The notes under the pieces: generated by a model
The model's database searches: none
What the model saw: only the letters and a program-made list of their open reading frames with translations
Told to the model about the DNA's origin: nothing
Shown: piece by piece, positions 1 through 10,592 of the stretch
Position numbering within the stretch: the first letter of the stretch is position 1
How the letters are laid out: each line of letters starts with the position of its first letter
Made by a program: the position numbers and the translations under genes
Source of the DNA: Chaetorhynchus papuensis
Taxonomy: Eukaryota; Chordata; Aves; Passeriformes; Rhipiduridae
Reading direction: 5' to 3'
NCBI GenBank assembly: GCA_013396525.1
Contig: VWYX01000836.1
Location: 204,416-268,415 of the forward strand
DNA: 64,000 bases

Positions 1-2869
1 ACAATACAAATTGTTGAGATTTTACGTATTTTCTTAGATTTTATTCTTCTGTTTACAGTTGATATGTTGTCATTCCTCTCTTAAAATCAGTGTAGTGCTG
101 CAAATGGTCAGGTTTTTCTGGGTTTACCCTTCAAGAGCCACTGGAAGGCTTGACATAGAAACACATACAATTGCAAGCAGTGCTGGTAAAAAGAAAGTGA
201 AGATTGAAAAGATACTGACTGAATACTCCTTATTTCTATTTTTTTCAATAAAGCTGAACACGACAGACACTTCCCAGAGTCCCACAGATAAAGAATGCAC
301 CTTAATGGAAATGTAGATGCCAAGTTTTTGAAGCCTTTAGGCAGGCCATGGGGGTTTTCTAGAAATGGACGAGTGTTGTTGCTTTGACAGCACTGCTTCA
401 TCTTCCCCCATCTTGCCCATGTGAGATGGGAAAGGCTGTGAATGATCCCCACTTACAGTGCAGCCAGACCTTTTCCATGGCTGCAGCTACACCTGGCCAC
501 CTACCACAGTTTTCAGAGCTGTGGGGCTCCTGTGGCTGATCTCAGTCATATCCCCATTGCCAGCCACCTCAGACCTCAGTGTGTCTGAAAGCTGATTCTT
601 TGGTGGCCTTCGCAATGTTTATGACAGAGTAATGGCTGTATCTGATCAGCTCCACATCCTGACCCATCCTCCAAAGTGATGGAGACCAGGAAGTGCAGAT
701 TTCAGGTACTGTAAGTTCGTGCTTGTAACCTTAATGTTCAGTTTATCGCTTTCTTTAAATGCGGCTGTTGTACTGGTTGATGAACAGTGTGGACTAACCT
801 TGGGTCTGTAACTATGTTTCAAAGGGCTGAGATGCCCTAAGGTTATCCCAGCCAGATGTGGAAAACTAGACCTTCTTACGGGGAAGCCTTCCTAAAACCA
901 GCCTTTCTTACAGGTTGCAGGAGGGGCACCAGAGGATTCTTGGTGTTTTTATTTGTATTCTTGCTACAAAATGGGCAAGTGCTAACTGAGTTTAAACTAG
1001 AGCCTGGGCTCTAAGCCATGCTACCATCTGTGCTAGCTAGTCAGGATTCAAGACATTCAGACTCAAGTTAACCTTCTGTCTCTGTGGAGGCAGGGAGGTT
1101 TCAGCCAAGATTCAGTAAAAATTTTGAACTATTGATAACACAAAAAGACAGGGCTTCTATTTTTCATTAGTTTTCTGTATTGAAATTTTTTCTTCTATGT
1201 GGAATTGTAGGTAAAATACAAACAAATTGCAATGTTGTAAAAAAGCTTGAGGTAAATATTAGTTTCCATGCAAAATAGTAATAAAAATAAAATAGAAACC
1301 TTAGGACCTGTTGGGAATCAGTAACTTTTGGGTTTTTTTTCTTACCATTCCAAGGGAGAATTCTTCTGGGCTTGATTTTTCACTTTGGATGATACAGCTC
1401 TTGTTTAAACAGAGTAGCTAAACCTGTCCTGATGTTGTAATAGTTCTTTTAAGCCAAAGATGTTATATGCAATTTTTTTAAATGTTCCCTGGTTTGGGGG
1501 AAAAAAGAAAAAAAGGAGGATAAATTAAAAACATAAGGGGTTTTTTTTCAAAATAAGTCCTTTTCTATGTTTTGTATGCCATAATTCCTTGTTTAAGCTT
1601 TTAACCAAAACTCGTAACCAAAATCCAGCATACTTAATGAAATACAGCATACAGATCAGCAGTGTCCAACTTTCTGTTGTATGTGAATCCAGCTCCATCA
1701 GCACAATATTCTTTTTCAGTTGTTCTTTTGGTCCGTTAACCCTGATTTATTTAAGAATCACTGACTTTGCAGAACGATGGCTATGGGAAACCTCAGTGAT
1801 GAGGAATGAGCCCTTTGTTTGTGGGAATACCAGTTCCCAATGCTGCCTTGGCTGGTGTCCTGGCTCTGACAGTGTATTTGACAGCATCAGATAACTGAAG
1901 CTGTAAAAATGGCACAGTAGGCATATAATTTCTTCTTCCAACTGTTTTCACTCTGATTACAGATATTTAAAGACAGGTTTAAACCCATAAAACATGAGAT
2001 TTTAATAACCTTTCAAGATGTTATGTTGGTTTCACAAAATCTGAGTATCCCTGACAGCTGTGCAAGTTATGGCTGTCAAAACTTTAGGTATATCCTTGCT
2101 CTTATTTTGATTTTTTTTTTCCTTCTGTAAAACAATACTGATGACTTTTTTCTCTGTATTTCTCTGCCTTCAGTTTCATTGCACAACTCCTTATGTTGCA
2201 AGATAAGGCACTCTGATTCTAACTTCTCTATGCAATTGCTAATTTTTATGTCCTAGATGCTCTATTTCTTCTTTTGTTTGAACAAAGCAAAAAGAGTTAA
2301 AATTGTAGTCTCTTCAGTTTAATGCTTCTAAGTTTTTTCCCCATCTTCCTTATTCAGAATGTACAGCTCAGGTTGTCTGACGGACTACGACAGATCATGG
2401 CACATTTTCCTAATGTATATGGTCTTTCCCTTTTTTCCTTCACAGTACTCCCAGTGCCACGTTCTTATTTGCTTCTGCATTGTCCCCACTAGTTCCATGA
2501 TGTCCTCTCTATTTTAATGTATCTCAAACAGTTGGCCTTCTCTGGGTGGATGAACATGCACTCAGGCTGGATGAGTAATGGAGGTGGCTGGGAGCTGCTG
2601 GACCAGCTGGCTTCTGCCTCTTGCCTGTCAAGCACTTGTGCCAATGCACTCTTCCATGGTGTACTTGTTTCCAGAGCACAGATGTGGTACAGGGGTGATG
2701 ATTTAAACAGAGCCTGAGTTAGGCAGCTCAGTATGTCGCTGTATTGTTGATGTGTTTGCTGTCTGAATATGCAGCCTCAGTTTAGAAGGGAGCTCTTGGA
2801 GGAAGAGTAAGTAGTAATGAAAAGGAGTATCAGATGGTAAACTTCTTCTAGACATTTCACACAGAAATG
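1..2869. other. non-coding AT-rich sequence, no gene seen
   Basis: I find no convincing exon, RNA gene or recent repeat here. The open frames are short, lack family motifs and do not pair with good splice sites. An AATAAA at 247-252 has no clear GT-rich downstream element and no upstream coding sequence, so it is not called as a polyadenylation site. T-rich runs occur near 1330, 1540 and 2110. Likely intergenic or intronic. Confidence 0.6.
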
Positions 2870-3370
2870 CCTTTTTTTCCAGAGGCACTGGGAATGCTCT
2901 GTGTCTCAAGCTGGCTGTGCAGTCACTGGTCAGAAGCAGCTGGAGGCACAGCCTGGGAGACCCTGCTGTGCCGAGGTCTGGGGGCTCAGTGGGGTCTGCG
3001 ATGTGGTGGGCTCTGCCATAGGACCTGCAGAGGCTGCAGGGCTCCAGGTCTGCTGGATTCATCCTGCCAAGCAAAACAACACTTCTCCTCTCTGAAGGTG
3101 AGAGGCAGAGACAGACAAGGGAGCTGGGGCAGACTGGCTGCCCAGGAGGGTGGGTCTGGCTCTTTTTCCCCCAGACAGGAGTCACTGCCATGCCTCACTC
3201 TCTTCTTCAGCATCACTGTCAGCCATCTCACTCCTCAGAGATCTGGAATGGGGAAGCAGGTAGCAGGGACTCAGGACTGTTTTCCTGCCCCCAGCAATTT
3301 GCTGCTGTAGGCAAGCATCAGCTTCAGCTGCATGCCTTTAGAGGATCCTGCATTGGGAAGAGGCCGGCTC
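2870..3370. other. GC-richer patch of unknown nature
   Basis: This stretch is clearly richer in G and C than its flanks but has few CpG dinucleotides, unlike the island at 5.7-7.4 kb. Overlapping open frames occur on both strands (162 codons on minus, 147 on plus). This is expected when base composition depletes stop codons, and none of the translations shows a domain I recognise. It could be an old exon of a non-coding RNA, a decayed repeat or simply a compositional fluctuation. Confidence 0.4.
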
Positions 3371-5560
3371 ACACTGTGGCAGCAGGTGAGCTGCCAAATG
3401 CCAGCATATTGGAAAATTGGATTTGAAGAGGGATGAAATTTTACTGTATATTGATTCAGTATGTCAATACTGGTTCTTTTATATTTTTATATCTATATAG
3501 ATATATGGGGGGGTGTATATATAAGTGTGTGTGTAAAATACGAATGAATCCAAAGGGGAAAGTTGCTGGGACTATCAGTTCACAGATCAAAGCAGGCTGA
3601 GGGACCTACCCTGGACTGGGATAGATGTTATTTTCCAAGGTTGTAGTTTACCGTGTCATTCTGGGTGTGGCCTTTCTGTAGCAAACAGAGGAAAACCAAG
3701 AGAGATACTTCCTGAGCTTGTGGCAACTAGGGTCTTTAACATCTGTCTGTTGAGGGGATGTAAAGTTATTTTACAGGGTATTTACAAATAGTTTCTGTTC
3801 CGTTTTGGTGTTTGCACCTTGCCCCATAATTTTTGATGAGAGCTGTGCTATACTGCATGTATACTTGCAATGGATCCCAGAAATCATTAGATGGAATTTT
3901 TTGGCTGGGTTGCAGTGTACATTTCAGTAAGTATTCTTTATAGTAAGACTGTGATAAAAGATCTGCTCTCATAGAATATGCATGGCTTTTCAAACGCTTT
4001 GCTCAGATTAATTTTTTTATTCCCAGCAATTCCAATAGCAAGTTATTACTGGAGTTTTTTCATTAAGTTGTTGGAAACAACTGTACTGCAGCAAATGATA
4101 AATATGCTATATTATTCTTAAAATCCTTCACTGTAAAGCATGAACATAATTTTCTTACTTGGAAGATACTTTCCATGCTGTGCACAAATCTCTTATTATG
4201 TGTCTTGTGTTGTGGTTGTCCTTATTTTCATTTAAATTTATTGCAGTGCTTTGTCTGAAGAAAATATTTTGATTGGTTAGTAAACATGCCACAGGGGGTA
4301 GGTAATTTACATGAACAGCAATTCTGTTGAAATTGCTATTCAGCAATTTAAACTACCTGTTTCATCCTTGCTGTAGTTAAAGGAGGGGAAAGATCTCCCC
4401 AAAACACGGCCTAGGAGGAGAAAACAAACAGATAAAATGACCCACCAAAAAAACAACTGCCAGTTCCAGAAATATGAAATAGGTGGTTTATTTCTAATAA
4501 GGGAATAACATTTTGGGAAAATAGTAGGAGCATGACTTGTTAGTCTCTGTGAACACCCCAGCAACGTGTTTCTATTGCAATAAATTCCTGTAGCCTTCAA
4601 TGCTGCTCCTGTTCTTCTATAAAACTAGATGGGACTGAAGTTCTTTACTAGAAGCTTGAGACAACTAAAGCTAATTTCTCAACTACTCCAATTAGCATTA
4701 AAATATGCTTACAAAATAGCAATTTCATTGACAAAATGAAGGAAATGAAAGCCATTGTCAGATCAGTTGAATTATGAAGATCACTGTTTTCTCCAGAACA
4801 TGAATTTTCTTTAAAAGCTGTTGCTTGTGCTTGATCAAGTTATAGTAAATCCATTATTTATTTAGTAACTGAGACATTATGAATTCTGTAAAAGCATCTA
4901 ATATGTTAGTGATCACCTGAGGCTTTTAAAGAAAGGTTTAAGTTGCGAATGGCCTCCCAATTCTGCCACAGTACTTCTGAAAGTTGTGCATTCCTGGACC
5001 TCTTTTTCCCAGTCTTTCAGGACTGTGTCAGGCTGCAAGTGAAAGCACTTCTGTTTGGGGAGCCACTGAAGCATACATAATTATGAACACTTTAAATATG
5101 TAAAAGATTCTGCTCTGGGACATGGTGTGACAGAAGATGCCCTTTGTCCTTGGATATCCTAGAGCATCTTTCACTCTGAGCACACTTGCAGGGTGTTCAC
5201 TGACAAACTGCTTTCTGCTGCCCCACTCCTTCTGTTTCCATTTTCATGTGTTTCAGTGACATACTGAGACCCAAGCCCTGGTGGGCCCAAAACGAGGTAG
5301 AAAAAGAAATTTAGAAGTCTAAACATGTTCTTGAGGTATGAGGTATGTCCAACTACATGTCCCAAGTCAATTAGTACACAGATTTTCATGATTAAAATTT
5401 TCTGAGCTGAGAGCTCTGATCCTAGGCATTAAAGTGTCTGCCATATGTTGCAGTGAGCCATGGTCAGATGGACCTAGCAGAACAAAAGGTCCATTGGTTT
5501 GATGCCTCCACAGCCCAAGGGATCGAAGGTACAGCACACACCCAAAAAGCTGTGTGAAAA
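3371..5560. other. non-coding sequence left of the CpG island
   Basis: No coding exon is recognised. The stretch is AT-rich with scattered T and A runs. A tandem GAGGTAT pair sits near 5335. It contains the AT/GT microsatellite listed separately. If the island drives a minus-strand transcript, this is where its first intron would begin, but I see no supporting exon. Confidence 0.55.
3478..3540. repeat. compound AT/GT microsatellite
   Basis: The sequence passes from TATATTTTTATATCTATATAG through a run of seven G to TATATATAAG and then GTGTGTGTG. It is a short, interrupted dinucleotide repeat. Confidence 0.75.
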
Positions 5561-5570
5561 CATGCTGACC

Positions 5571-5653
5571 ATTGGCTCCTGCTCCCTCCTCCCCTTATGC
5601 TTCCTATTTGGTTATTTTTCCAGAAAGTTCTATGTTTCTCGGTAGCTAATTGG
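5571..5653 (+). promoter_or_regulatory. two inverted CCAAT boxes
   Basis: ATTGG occurs at 5571-5575 within CCATTGGCT, a good inverted CCAAT context, and again at 5649-5653 within CTAATTGGAC. They lie at the left edge of the CpG island, about 205 and 125 bases before the TATAAG element. This spacing is compatible with NF-Y binding in a promoter. The assignment rests on motif and position only. Confidence 0.45.
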
Positions 5654-5778
5654 ACTCTGTTACCCGTTTCCCCCCCTCTCCCTCCCACTCTCTCGGAGAC
5701 CTCTTTTCCCGTGTGCGTTTTGTCGCACATACGAGATATTTTTGGGTTTTTGTGTTTTCCACGCCCTGTATGCAGGGG

Positions 5779-5784
5779 TATAAG
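5779..5784 (+). promoter_or_regulatory. TATA-like element
   Basis: TATAAG sits between a run of four G and a run of five C, inside the CpG island. A start site about 30 bases downstream would fall near 5808-5812. The same bases contain the only TATAA-type motif upstream of the good plus-strand donor at 6303. Confidence 0.45.
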
Positions 5785-5808
5785 ACCCCCGCACCCGCTG
5801 CATTTGCG

Positions 5809-6302
5809 CGGCTTTTCCGGTGGCTTTTCTGTTCAGCGGTAAACCCTTCTCCCACCGCCCGACGAAGTCCCTTCGCATTTCTTTCTTGCCTCCTTCGCGC
5901 ACCCTGACCAGCGGTGGGCAAGGTGAAACCAAGCTGGAACTTGGCCAGCCCTCCCGTGCGCTGCGATCGGCTTCCCTCCCTCCCTGCCTTCGGGGCAGGC
6001 GGAAGATTGCCTGGTGCCCGGACTGTGAGCAAGCTGGCAGAAGCACCGCGGCAAGTTGGCGCCGAATGTGGGGCAGCTGACCAGCGGTCCAGACCCTACC
6101 TGCTTTTGACAGAGGAGCTAAGCGTCCCTGCTGGCTCCATCCAGCGGGAGTGGTCGCCCGAAGCCAAACCGCGATCGTGTCGAGGGTGCCGCGGCTCCCG
6201 CTGCACCGCTCCCCGAGAGCCTGCGGGACCCCACCTCGTCGGAGACACGCAGCCTGTAGGAGGACCTTCACCAGCTGGTTTTTGTTCCGGGATATTCCTG
6301 CG
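5809..6302 (+). other. candidate non-coding first exon (5' UTR) with splice donor
   Basis: The interval runs from the predicted start downstream of TATAAG to a splice donor reading GCG|GTGAGT. In this whole GC-rich stretch of roughly 490 bases there is only one ATG (6066-6068). It opens a four-codon frame, Met-Trp-Gly-Ser-stop, ending at 6080. The exon is therefore most simply a 5' untranslated first exon, with the main start codon in a later exon beyond this window or too short to see. The 130-codon open frame across it needs a non-ATG start and ends just past the donor, so it is not called. The exact 5' end is a guess from TATA spacing. The host gene is not recognised. Confidence 0.4.
6066..6080 (+). 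other. four-codon upstream ORF in the candidate 5' UTR
   Basis: The only ATG of the candidate first exon is followed by TGG GGC AGC and then TGA. If the exon is real, this short frame could lower or tune translation of the downstream reading frame. The context before the ATG (GCCGA) places a C at -3, which is weak. Confidence 0.3.
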
Positions 6303-6873
6303 GTGAGTGACCGCTGGATCGCCCGGTGTACGGCGTTTTAGCGCGCGGCTCGGACGCTCTAGGGCCCCGGGAGTGCTCGGTGTGCGGCGCGGGCGGCGCT
6401 GGGACCCGGCTCAGCCCGTGCGGCGGGCGGCTCCGGCACGCGGTGTCCGGCGCGTGGCAGCGGCGTGGCCGCCCCGCGTGGTCCCGGGGCGCCGCTCGGC
6501 TCGGCGTGGCCGGCGGTTCCCAGACCGCTCGGTGCGCGAGTGGCTCCCACGGGGGGTATGGGGAAGATTCCCGAGCTTCTCGCTTTTTTTCTTTCGTTTT
6601 CCAGCCGGTGGGGGACAAGAAACATGGGCAACTGAATATCCCCAGCCTAGCGAGGTCTCTGTATCCCAGCTGTGGGTGTCCTAAGGGATTTTATCTTTAA
6701 GTTTTCTAAGGACCTCTTAAAAAAGTTTATAAGGTGGGTCTTTCACCACGTCCCCGGCGCTGCGGCAGACCGGGCTCAGGACACTGCGTTTTGGGCTTGG
6801 GTCGGTGAGCAGCGGGGTAACGTAGCCGCCACGGGAGATGAATCAGTGTACCCGTTCATGTCGCTGTGCGCGG

Positions 6874-6883
6874 CTATTATAAA
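6874..6883. promoter_or_regulatory. second TATA-like element inside the island
   Basis: CTATTATAAA lies in an otherwise GC-rich context between the two densest CpG blocks. On the plus strand it reads TATAAA at 6878-6883. The reverse strand reads TTTATAATAG and could also serve. It may belong to an alternative start site. No donor of comparable quality to the one at 6303 follows closely on plus. Confidence 0.3.
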
Positions 6884-7265
6884 CGCTCTTCGGAGGTCCG
6901 GGGGGAAGGGAAATCCCAGTTCTACTCCTAGCTGAGTCCCTGTGTCTTCCCCCACCCCTCGCCTCCCTTCTCCCCGCGTCCCAAATGGGAGCAGTCACGG
7001 AGATGCATCCCGCCCGGAGGCGCGTGGTTGCTCTCGACTCCACGGCTCTGCGGAGGCTTCTCCCCACCCCTCTCACGCTGGGACTACGCACCCCGGCTTG
7101 AGTCGTTCCCTCAAACCCTTTCTCCTCACCCTCATCCCCTACTCTGCCCCAGAAAACGGCTGTTGCACCCCCCACAGACCTCGGTCCCCTCGTACCCCCG
7201 TGTCCCCCTCCGTCCCGCTCTTCCTCCCTTAACTCTTTCCTACCTGCCCAAAACGGCGCCAGCGT

Positions 7266-7344
7266 CCACGTGGCGGTTCCCGCCATTTCAGGAGAGGACA
7301 AAGCGTCCTCCATTTTGTGTTCTCCATTAACTCAGTTTCCCGCC
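7266..7344. promoter_or_regulatory. E-box and E2F-like site cluster
   Basis: CCACGTGG, a palindromic E-box, is at 7266-7273. It overlaps GGCGGTTCCCGCC at 7272-7284, a perfect 5-bp inverted repeat containing the E2F-like TTCCCGCC. A second, consensus-like TTTCCCGCC is at 7336-7344. GCCATTT and CCATTTTG between them resemble YY1 half-sites. The cluster sits at the right shoulder of the CpG island, a natural place for a core promoter firing leftwards (minus strand). Reverse-strand donor-like GTAGG sequences lie near 7230 and 6097. Confidence 0.45.
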
Positions 7345-7400
7345 GCCTTGCACCGCTCCTCCTTCGATCCCTCCCTCGCTGTCATCTTGCTACACTGAAG

Positions 7401-10344
7401 AATTACAGTGGGAATGAAAGATGGGGGGAAAATAACACCCCAAAACAGGAGGGGAGGGGAAGCCTTCCCATCTCTGTTTTAAAGGCCTCAGCAAGGATGT
7501 GAAAGATGGAAGATGATTCCTTTTTTGCATCTGGGAGTATGTTTGCCCAGAGTCAGGAAATGGTCCTGCCTTGCAGGTGACATTGATCTGGTCTGAGGGA
7601 CAGTTCTCAGTTGAAACTGCTTTTCTGCACACAAAAAGACATGAGACTTACCTAAAAACATTAAGCAGCAGTTTAGATTTTTTAAGTTTATGTATCTAAC
7701 TTAGATTACATGAAAGACCCCTTTAATGAGAATATCGCTGATTGTGCTCCCCTGATGGGGGGAGTGCGTTGAAGATGCACCAGTAGGCTCTCCCGTTGGC
7801 ATTTTTTGGTTCCCGTTGGCTAACTTAGACATCTCCCTGCCAGGTTGCTGGTCTCTGAAGCTGAGGCACCTCCTTTTCCTGTGATTTCAGAACACACTGC
7901 TCAGGCACTCAGGTCTGTAAGGACAGTGCCTCAAAATTTGACAATGGTATCTAGGCCGTGGGTGGTTCAGCTATGCAGGGGCTGATAAATTCCAGGACAT
8001 GTATATATCAAGTTGTATTCTGTGCCAAAGGGAAAATAATCCGTAAAATCCCTTTGTCAATAAGTATTTTCAGCCTACCTAAACACTTGAACTTCATGGT
8101 TAATATTAACCCAGGCCATTTTCTCATCTGAAAACTGCAAAAAGTTTGTACCAGCACATTTGCTAAGCGTGTCCACATATAACATGGTAGTTGAGAAGGC
8201 AGAGATTTTACTTCTTTTTAGATTGTCTTCTCTAAAACATAGAAACACTCTTAAGTCCTCTACATCTAAAGAATTATTAGTAAATCTTGAAACCAGCTGT
8301 AACACATCTGAAGATTAAATGTGGTTGATCCAGGGGCAAAATAACACATTCAATGCTGAAACCCAGATCTGCAGCATCCCTTTTTGTATTTCATGATTCC
8401 TGTGGATGATGTAGAGTGTGAGATTGACTCACTACCCAGAACATACAATAGAAGCTCATTAGCTTTCTCCTTATTTTTCAATTACTTTTTGTTCCAATAA
8501 AAGCAATGAATTAAAAATCACAGTATAAGTTGCTATAATATTATTTCTCATAGTTACATGCAGGCAGTTTCTGCTTCTTCTTTTATTCCTTATTTAAGTT
8601 CTTCTGATTCAGTAACAATTCATTTATGTAAATACAGTTTTAAAAATGTACTCACACTTCATTCCAATTTCTGAAATGGTTGACTTTGGAATGCTATCTC
8701 TTCAGTGCAGTTCTGTAATAGAAATATGTCATGCACACAAAGAATAGCTGAAGCAGAAAGCTACACCAGAATTTTCCTGGCTTCAACCTTAATAGGAAGT
8801 GGTTGGGAATTTCCTGGTCTGAAATGTTGTTGATGGAGTTTTGAAATTATTGAGACATTCTAATTTAACACTATTTAAATGAAATAGTTCTCTCTGGTGT
8901 TCATCTCCACAGCTAAAATAATTAACAGTAAAACAAACAAAAAAAATTGCTGCCATCTAAATAAAACATTTTGATTGATTTGGGGTTACTTTTGGCTTTA
9001 GGCTATGTTTGAATTTTTGACATTTTATTCGTAGTTAGAAAAAAAATGAAATTTTATGTGACAAACCCTCCTTTCGTCTCAGTCTAGTGTTAATATTGTG
9101 TTAAGTAAACTTTTCATATTGGAAGTTATGAAGGGAGGAAAAACGCAGTAAGACTATATCTATTAGACATCAAAATAAATCATTATGAATGACATGAAAA
9201 ACTTCTAACCTTCAATTGACAAAGTCACTGTCATAAATATATGGATATATTTGTATATGCTCAAGCCTTAAAGTATTTTAAAAGCAACAGCTACTGCTCC
9301 ACTTGGGCATTTTATCATAGTTTAAAAATGTCCCTGTTTTCCCTTTTGCTCCTCTTGTGTCTCCTTATTTTGGTATTTGTGACATTGTAGCTATACTTGT
9401 GTTCCTGAAGTCTGTAAAAGCTCAGTTGCTGATGAATATACAGCATAATAACAATCATGATAATTTATTACTCTGTCCAAAGCCTAATCCAATGCAGTTG
9501 TCAATGTCAGATGTCTGTGAGGTTCCTCTTTTTTCCTTCTTACCAAGTCAGGAGAAAAGGGAGGGTTGGCAAAAAACAGCAGGAACATTTGCACTTAAAA
9601 GTTATTTTCAATGTTTATAAATGTTTATAAAATTCAGTCTTTTACTGTTGGGGAGATTTCTGTGAAGATATGTTGGTATTAAAGAGAAGAGTAGCAACTG
9701 TCTACTTCAGAAACTATACTATTGTTTGGAAATTTTGTATAGATTTTGAATGTGGTTTTATTGGAGTATAGAAAGCCTTTCAACCTTCTTCCTTTTCAGC
9801 TATTTGCTAATGTATTTGGAAGCATCTATTTTTGCAAACATCCCATTCTAATGAGTAACTAATTTGCTGATTTCTGGGTAGTTAAACTTCAATTATGGAA
9901 GCACAATTAATTTTTTTTGTTTGTTGTCTGCACATGGAGGGTTTCAAAGCCCAGGTTAGAAGCAGGCAACATCAAATCTTATAAAAATAGCAGCTTGGGA
10001 AAAGTGTGATGTAGTTATCACAAAGAACTAATGCCACTGATCATTTTACAGGCAGAAAACTAGTTGTAGGCCACAGCTGTGGATAGGGATGGAGAGAGAA
10101 GGAAGCATGCCAAGACTGCAAAAAAGAAATTAATTTTTGTCAAGCAAGCTTAAGATGTTCAAGGCAGCCTCCCAGGTGCACGGGCTCTTTGCCTACCTGA
10201 GAAGCAGAAATGCACCTACCAGGAAAATGCTGACAGTAATACCATGATGTTAAATGTAGTTTAACATTTAAAATGTCTTAGACACGGTGGTCATTTGAAA
10301 GGCAAGGTATTTCATGGAGGTTTATCATCAGAGCAATTTAAGCT
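7401..10344. other. non-coding sequence right of the island
   Basis: No coding exon is recognised. If the plus-strand first exon is real, this is the start of its first intron. A 10-bp direct tandem duplication (ATGTTTATAA twice) occurs at 9611-9630. CCCGTTGGC is repeated at about 7791 and 7812. Otherwise the sequence is AT-rich without structure. Confidence 0.55.
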
Positions 10345-10592
10345 GGGGGAACCTCTGGTGACCTAAGTCCAGCCCTCCACTACAAGTAGGAGGAAGTACA
10401 GCAAGTTGCCCAGAGCCCCATCCAACCCAGTTTTCAGTCTCTTTAAAGATAAGCATTCAATAACTGGACTGGACCCCTGTTCCAGTGCTTGACTGTTTCA
10501 TTTTGAAAAGTGGTTTCCTAATACCTCATTGGAATTTCCTGTATTACAGCCTGTGTCAGTGTCACTCATCCTGTGCTTCTGAGAAAACTCCA
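10345..10592 (-). mobile_element. CR1 LINE fragment, diverged, inverted
   Basis: The segment follows the familiar reverse-complement layout of the 3' part of avian CR1 elements. It has a CTAAGTCCAGCCC block near 10362, then AGTTGCCCAGAGCCCCATCCA, then CCCTGTTCCAGTGCTTGAC near 10475, then GGTTTCCTAATACCTCATTGGAATTTCC and a run toward CTCATCCTGTGCTTCTGAGA. Many substitutions and small gaps show that it is old. The octamer-like 3' tail is not visible on the left side. CR1 is the dominant LINE of bird and reptile genomes and supports a sauropsid origin. There is no coding capacity left in this piece. Confidence 0.88.

Larger units (their letters stand above)
5660..7400. promoter_or_regulatory. 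CpG island, probable promoter
   Basis: CpG dinucleotides are rare across the rest of the window but crowd this 1.7-kb interval, most densely at 5.7-6.55 kb and again at 6.74-7.37 kb. G+C is much higher than in the flanks. Islands of this size in vertebrates nearly always mark promoters. Inside are a TATAAG at 5779, a GTGAGT donor at 6303, a TATAAA at 6878, an E-box at 7267 and E2F-like sites at 7277 and 7336. Long open frames on both strands are composition effects. The direction is not settled: plus is favoured by the CCAAT-TATA-donor order, but the right shoulder could act on the minus strand. Confidence 0.9.

Noticed and set aside
247..252. AATAAA as a polyadenylation signal
   Set aside because: No upstream coding exon and no obvious downstream GT-rich element. 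The hexamer is common by chance in AT-rich DNA.
2703..3191. 162-codon open frame on minus
   Set aside because: Lies partly in a GC-rich patch where opposite frames are also open. No motif and no splice-site support.
5660..6271. 203-codon open frame on the minus strand in the CpG island
   Set aside because: Overlaps equally open frames on plus. The GC-rich composition removes stop codons, and the product is an Arg/Gly/Ser-rich string with no domain.
5914..6306. 130-codon open frame on plus in the candidate first exon
   Set aside because: No ATG at its beginning, and it ends just past the splice donor. More likely untranslated.
7642..7658. Near-perfect splice donor TTTTAG|GTAAGT on the minus strand
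   Set aside because: The exon it would close lies outside the island with no coding content or acceptor. Best treated as chance.
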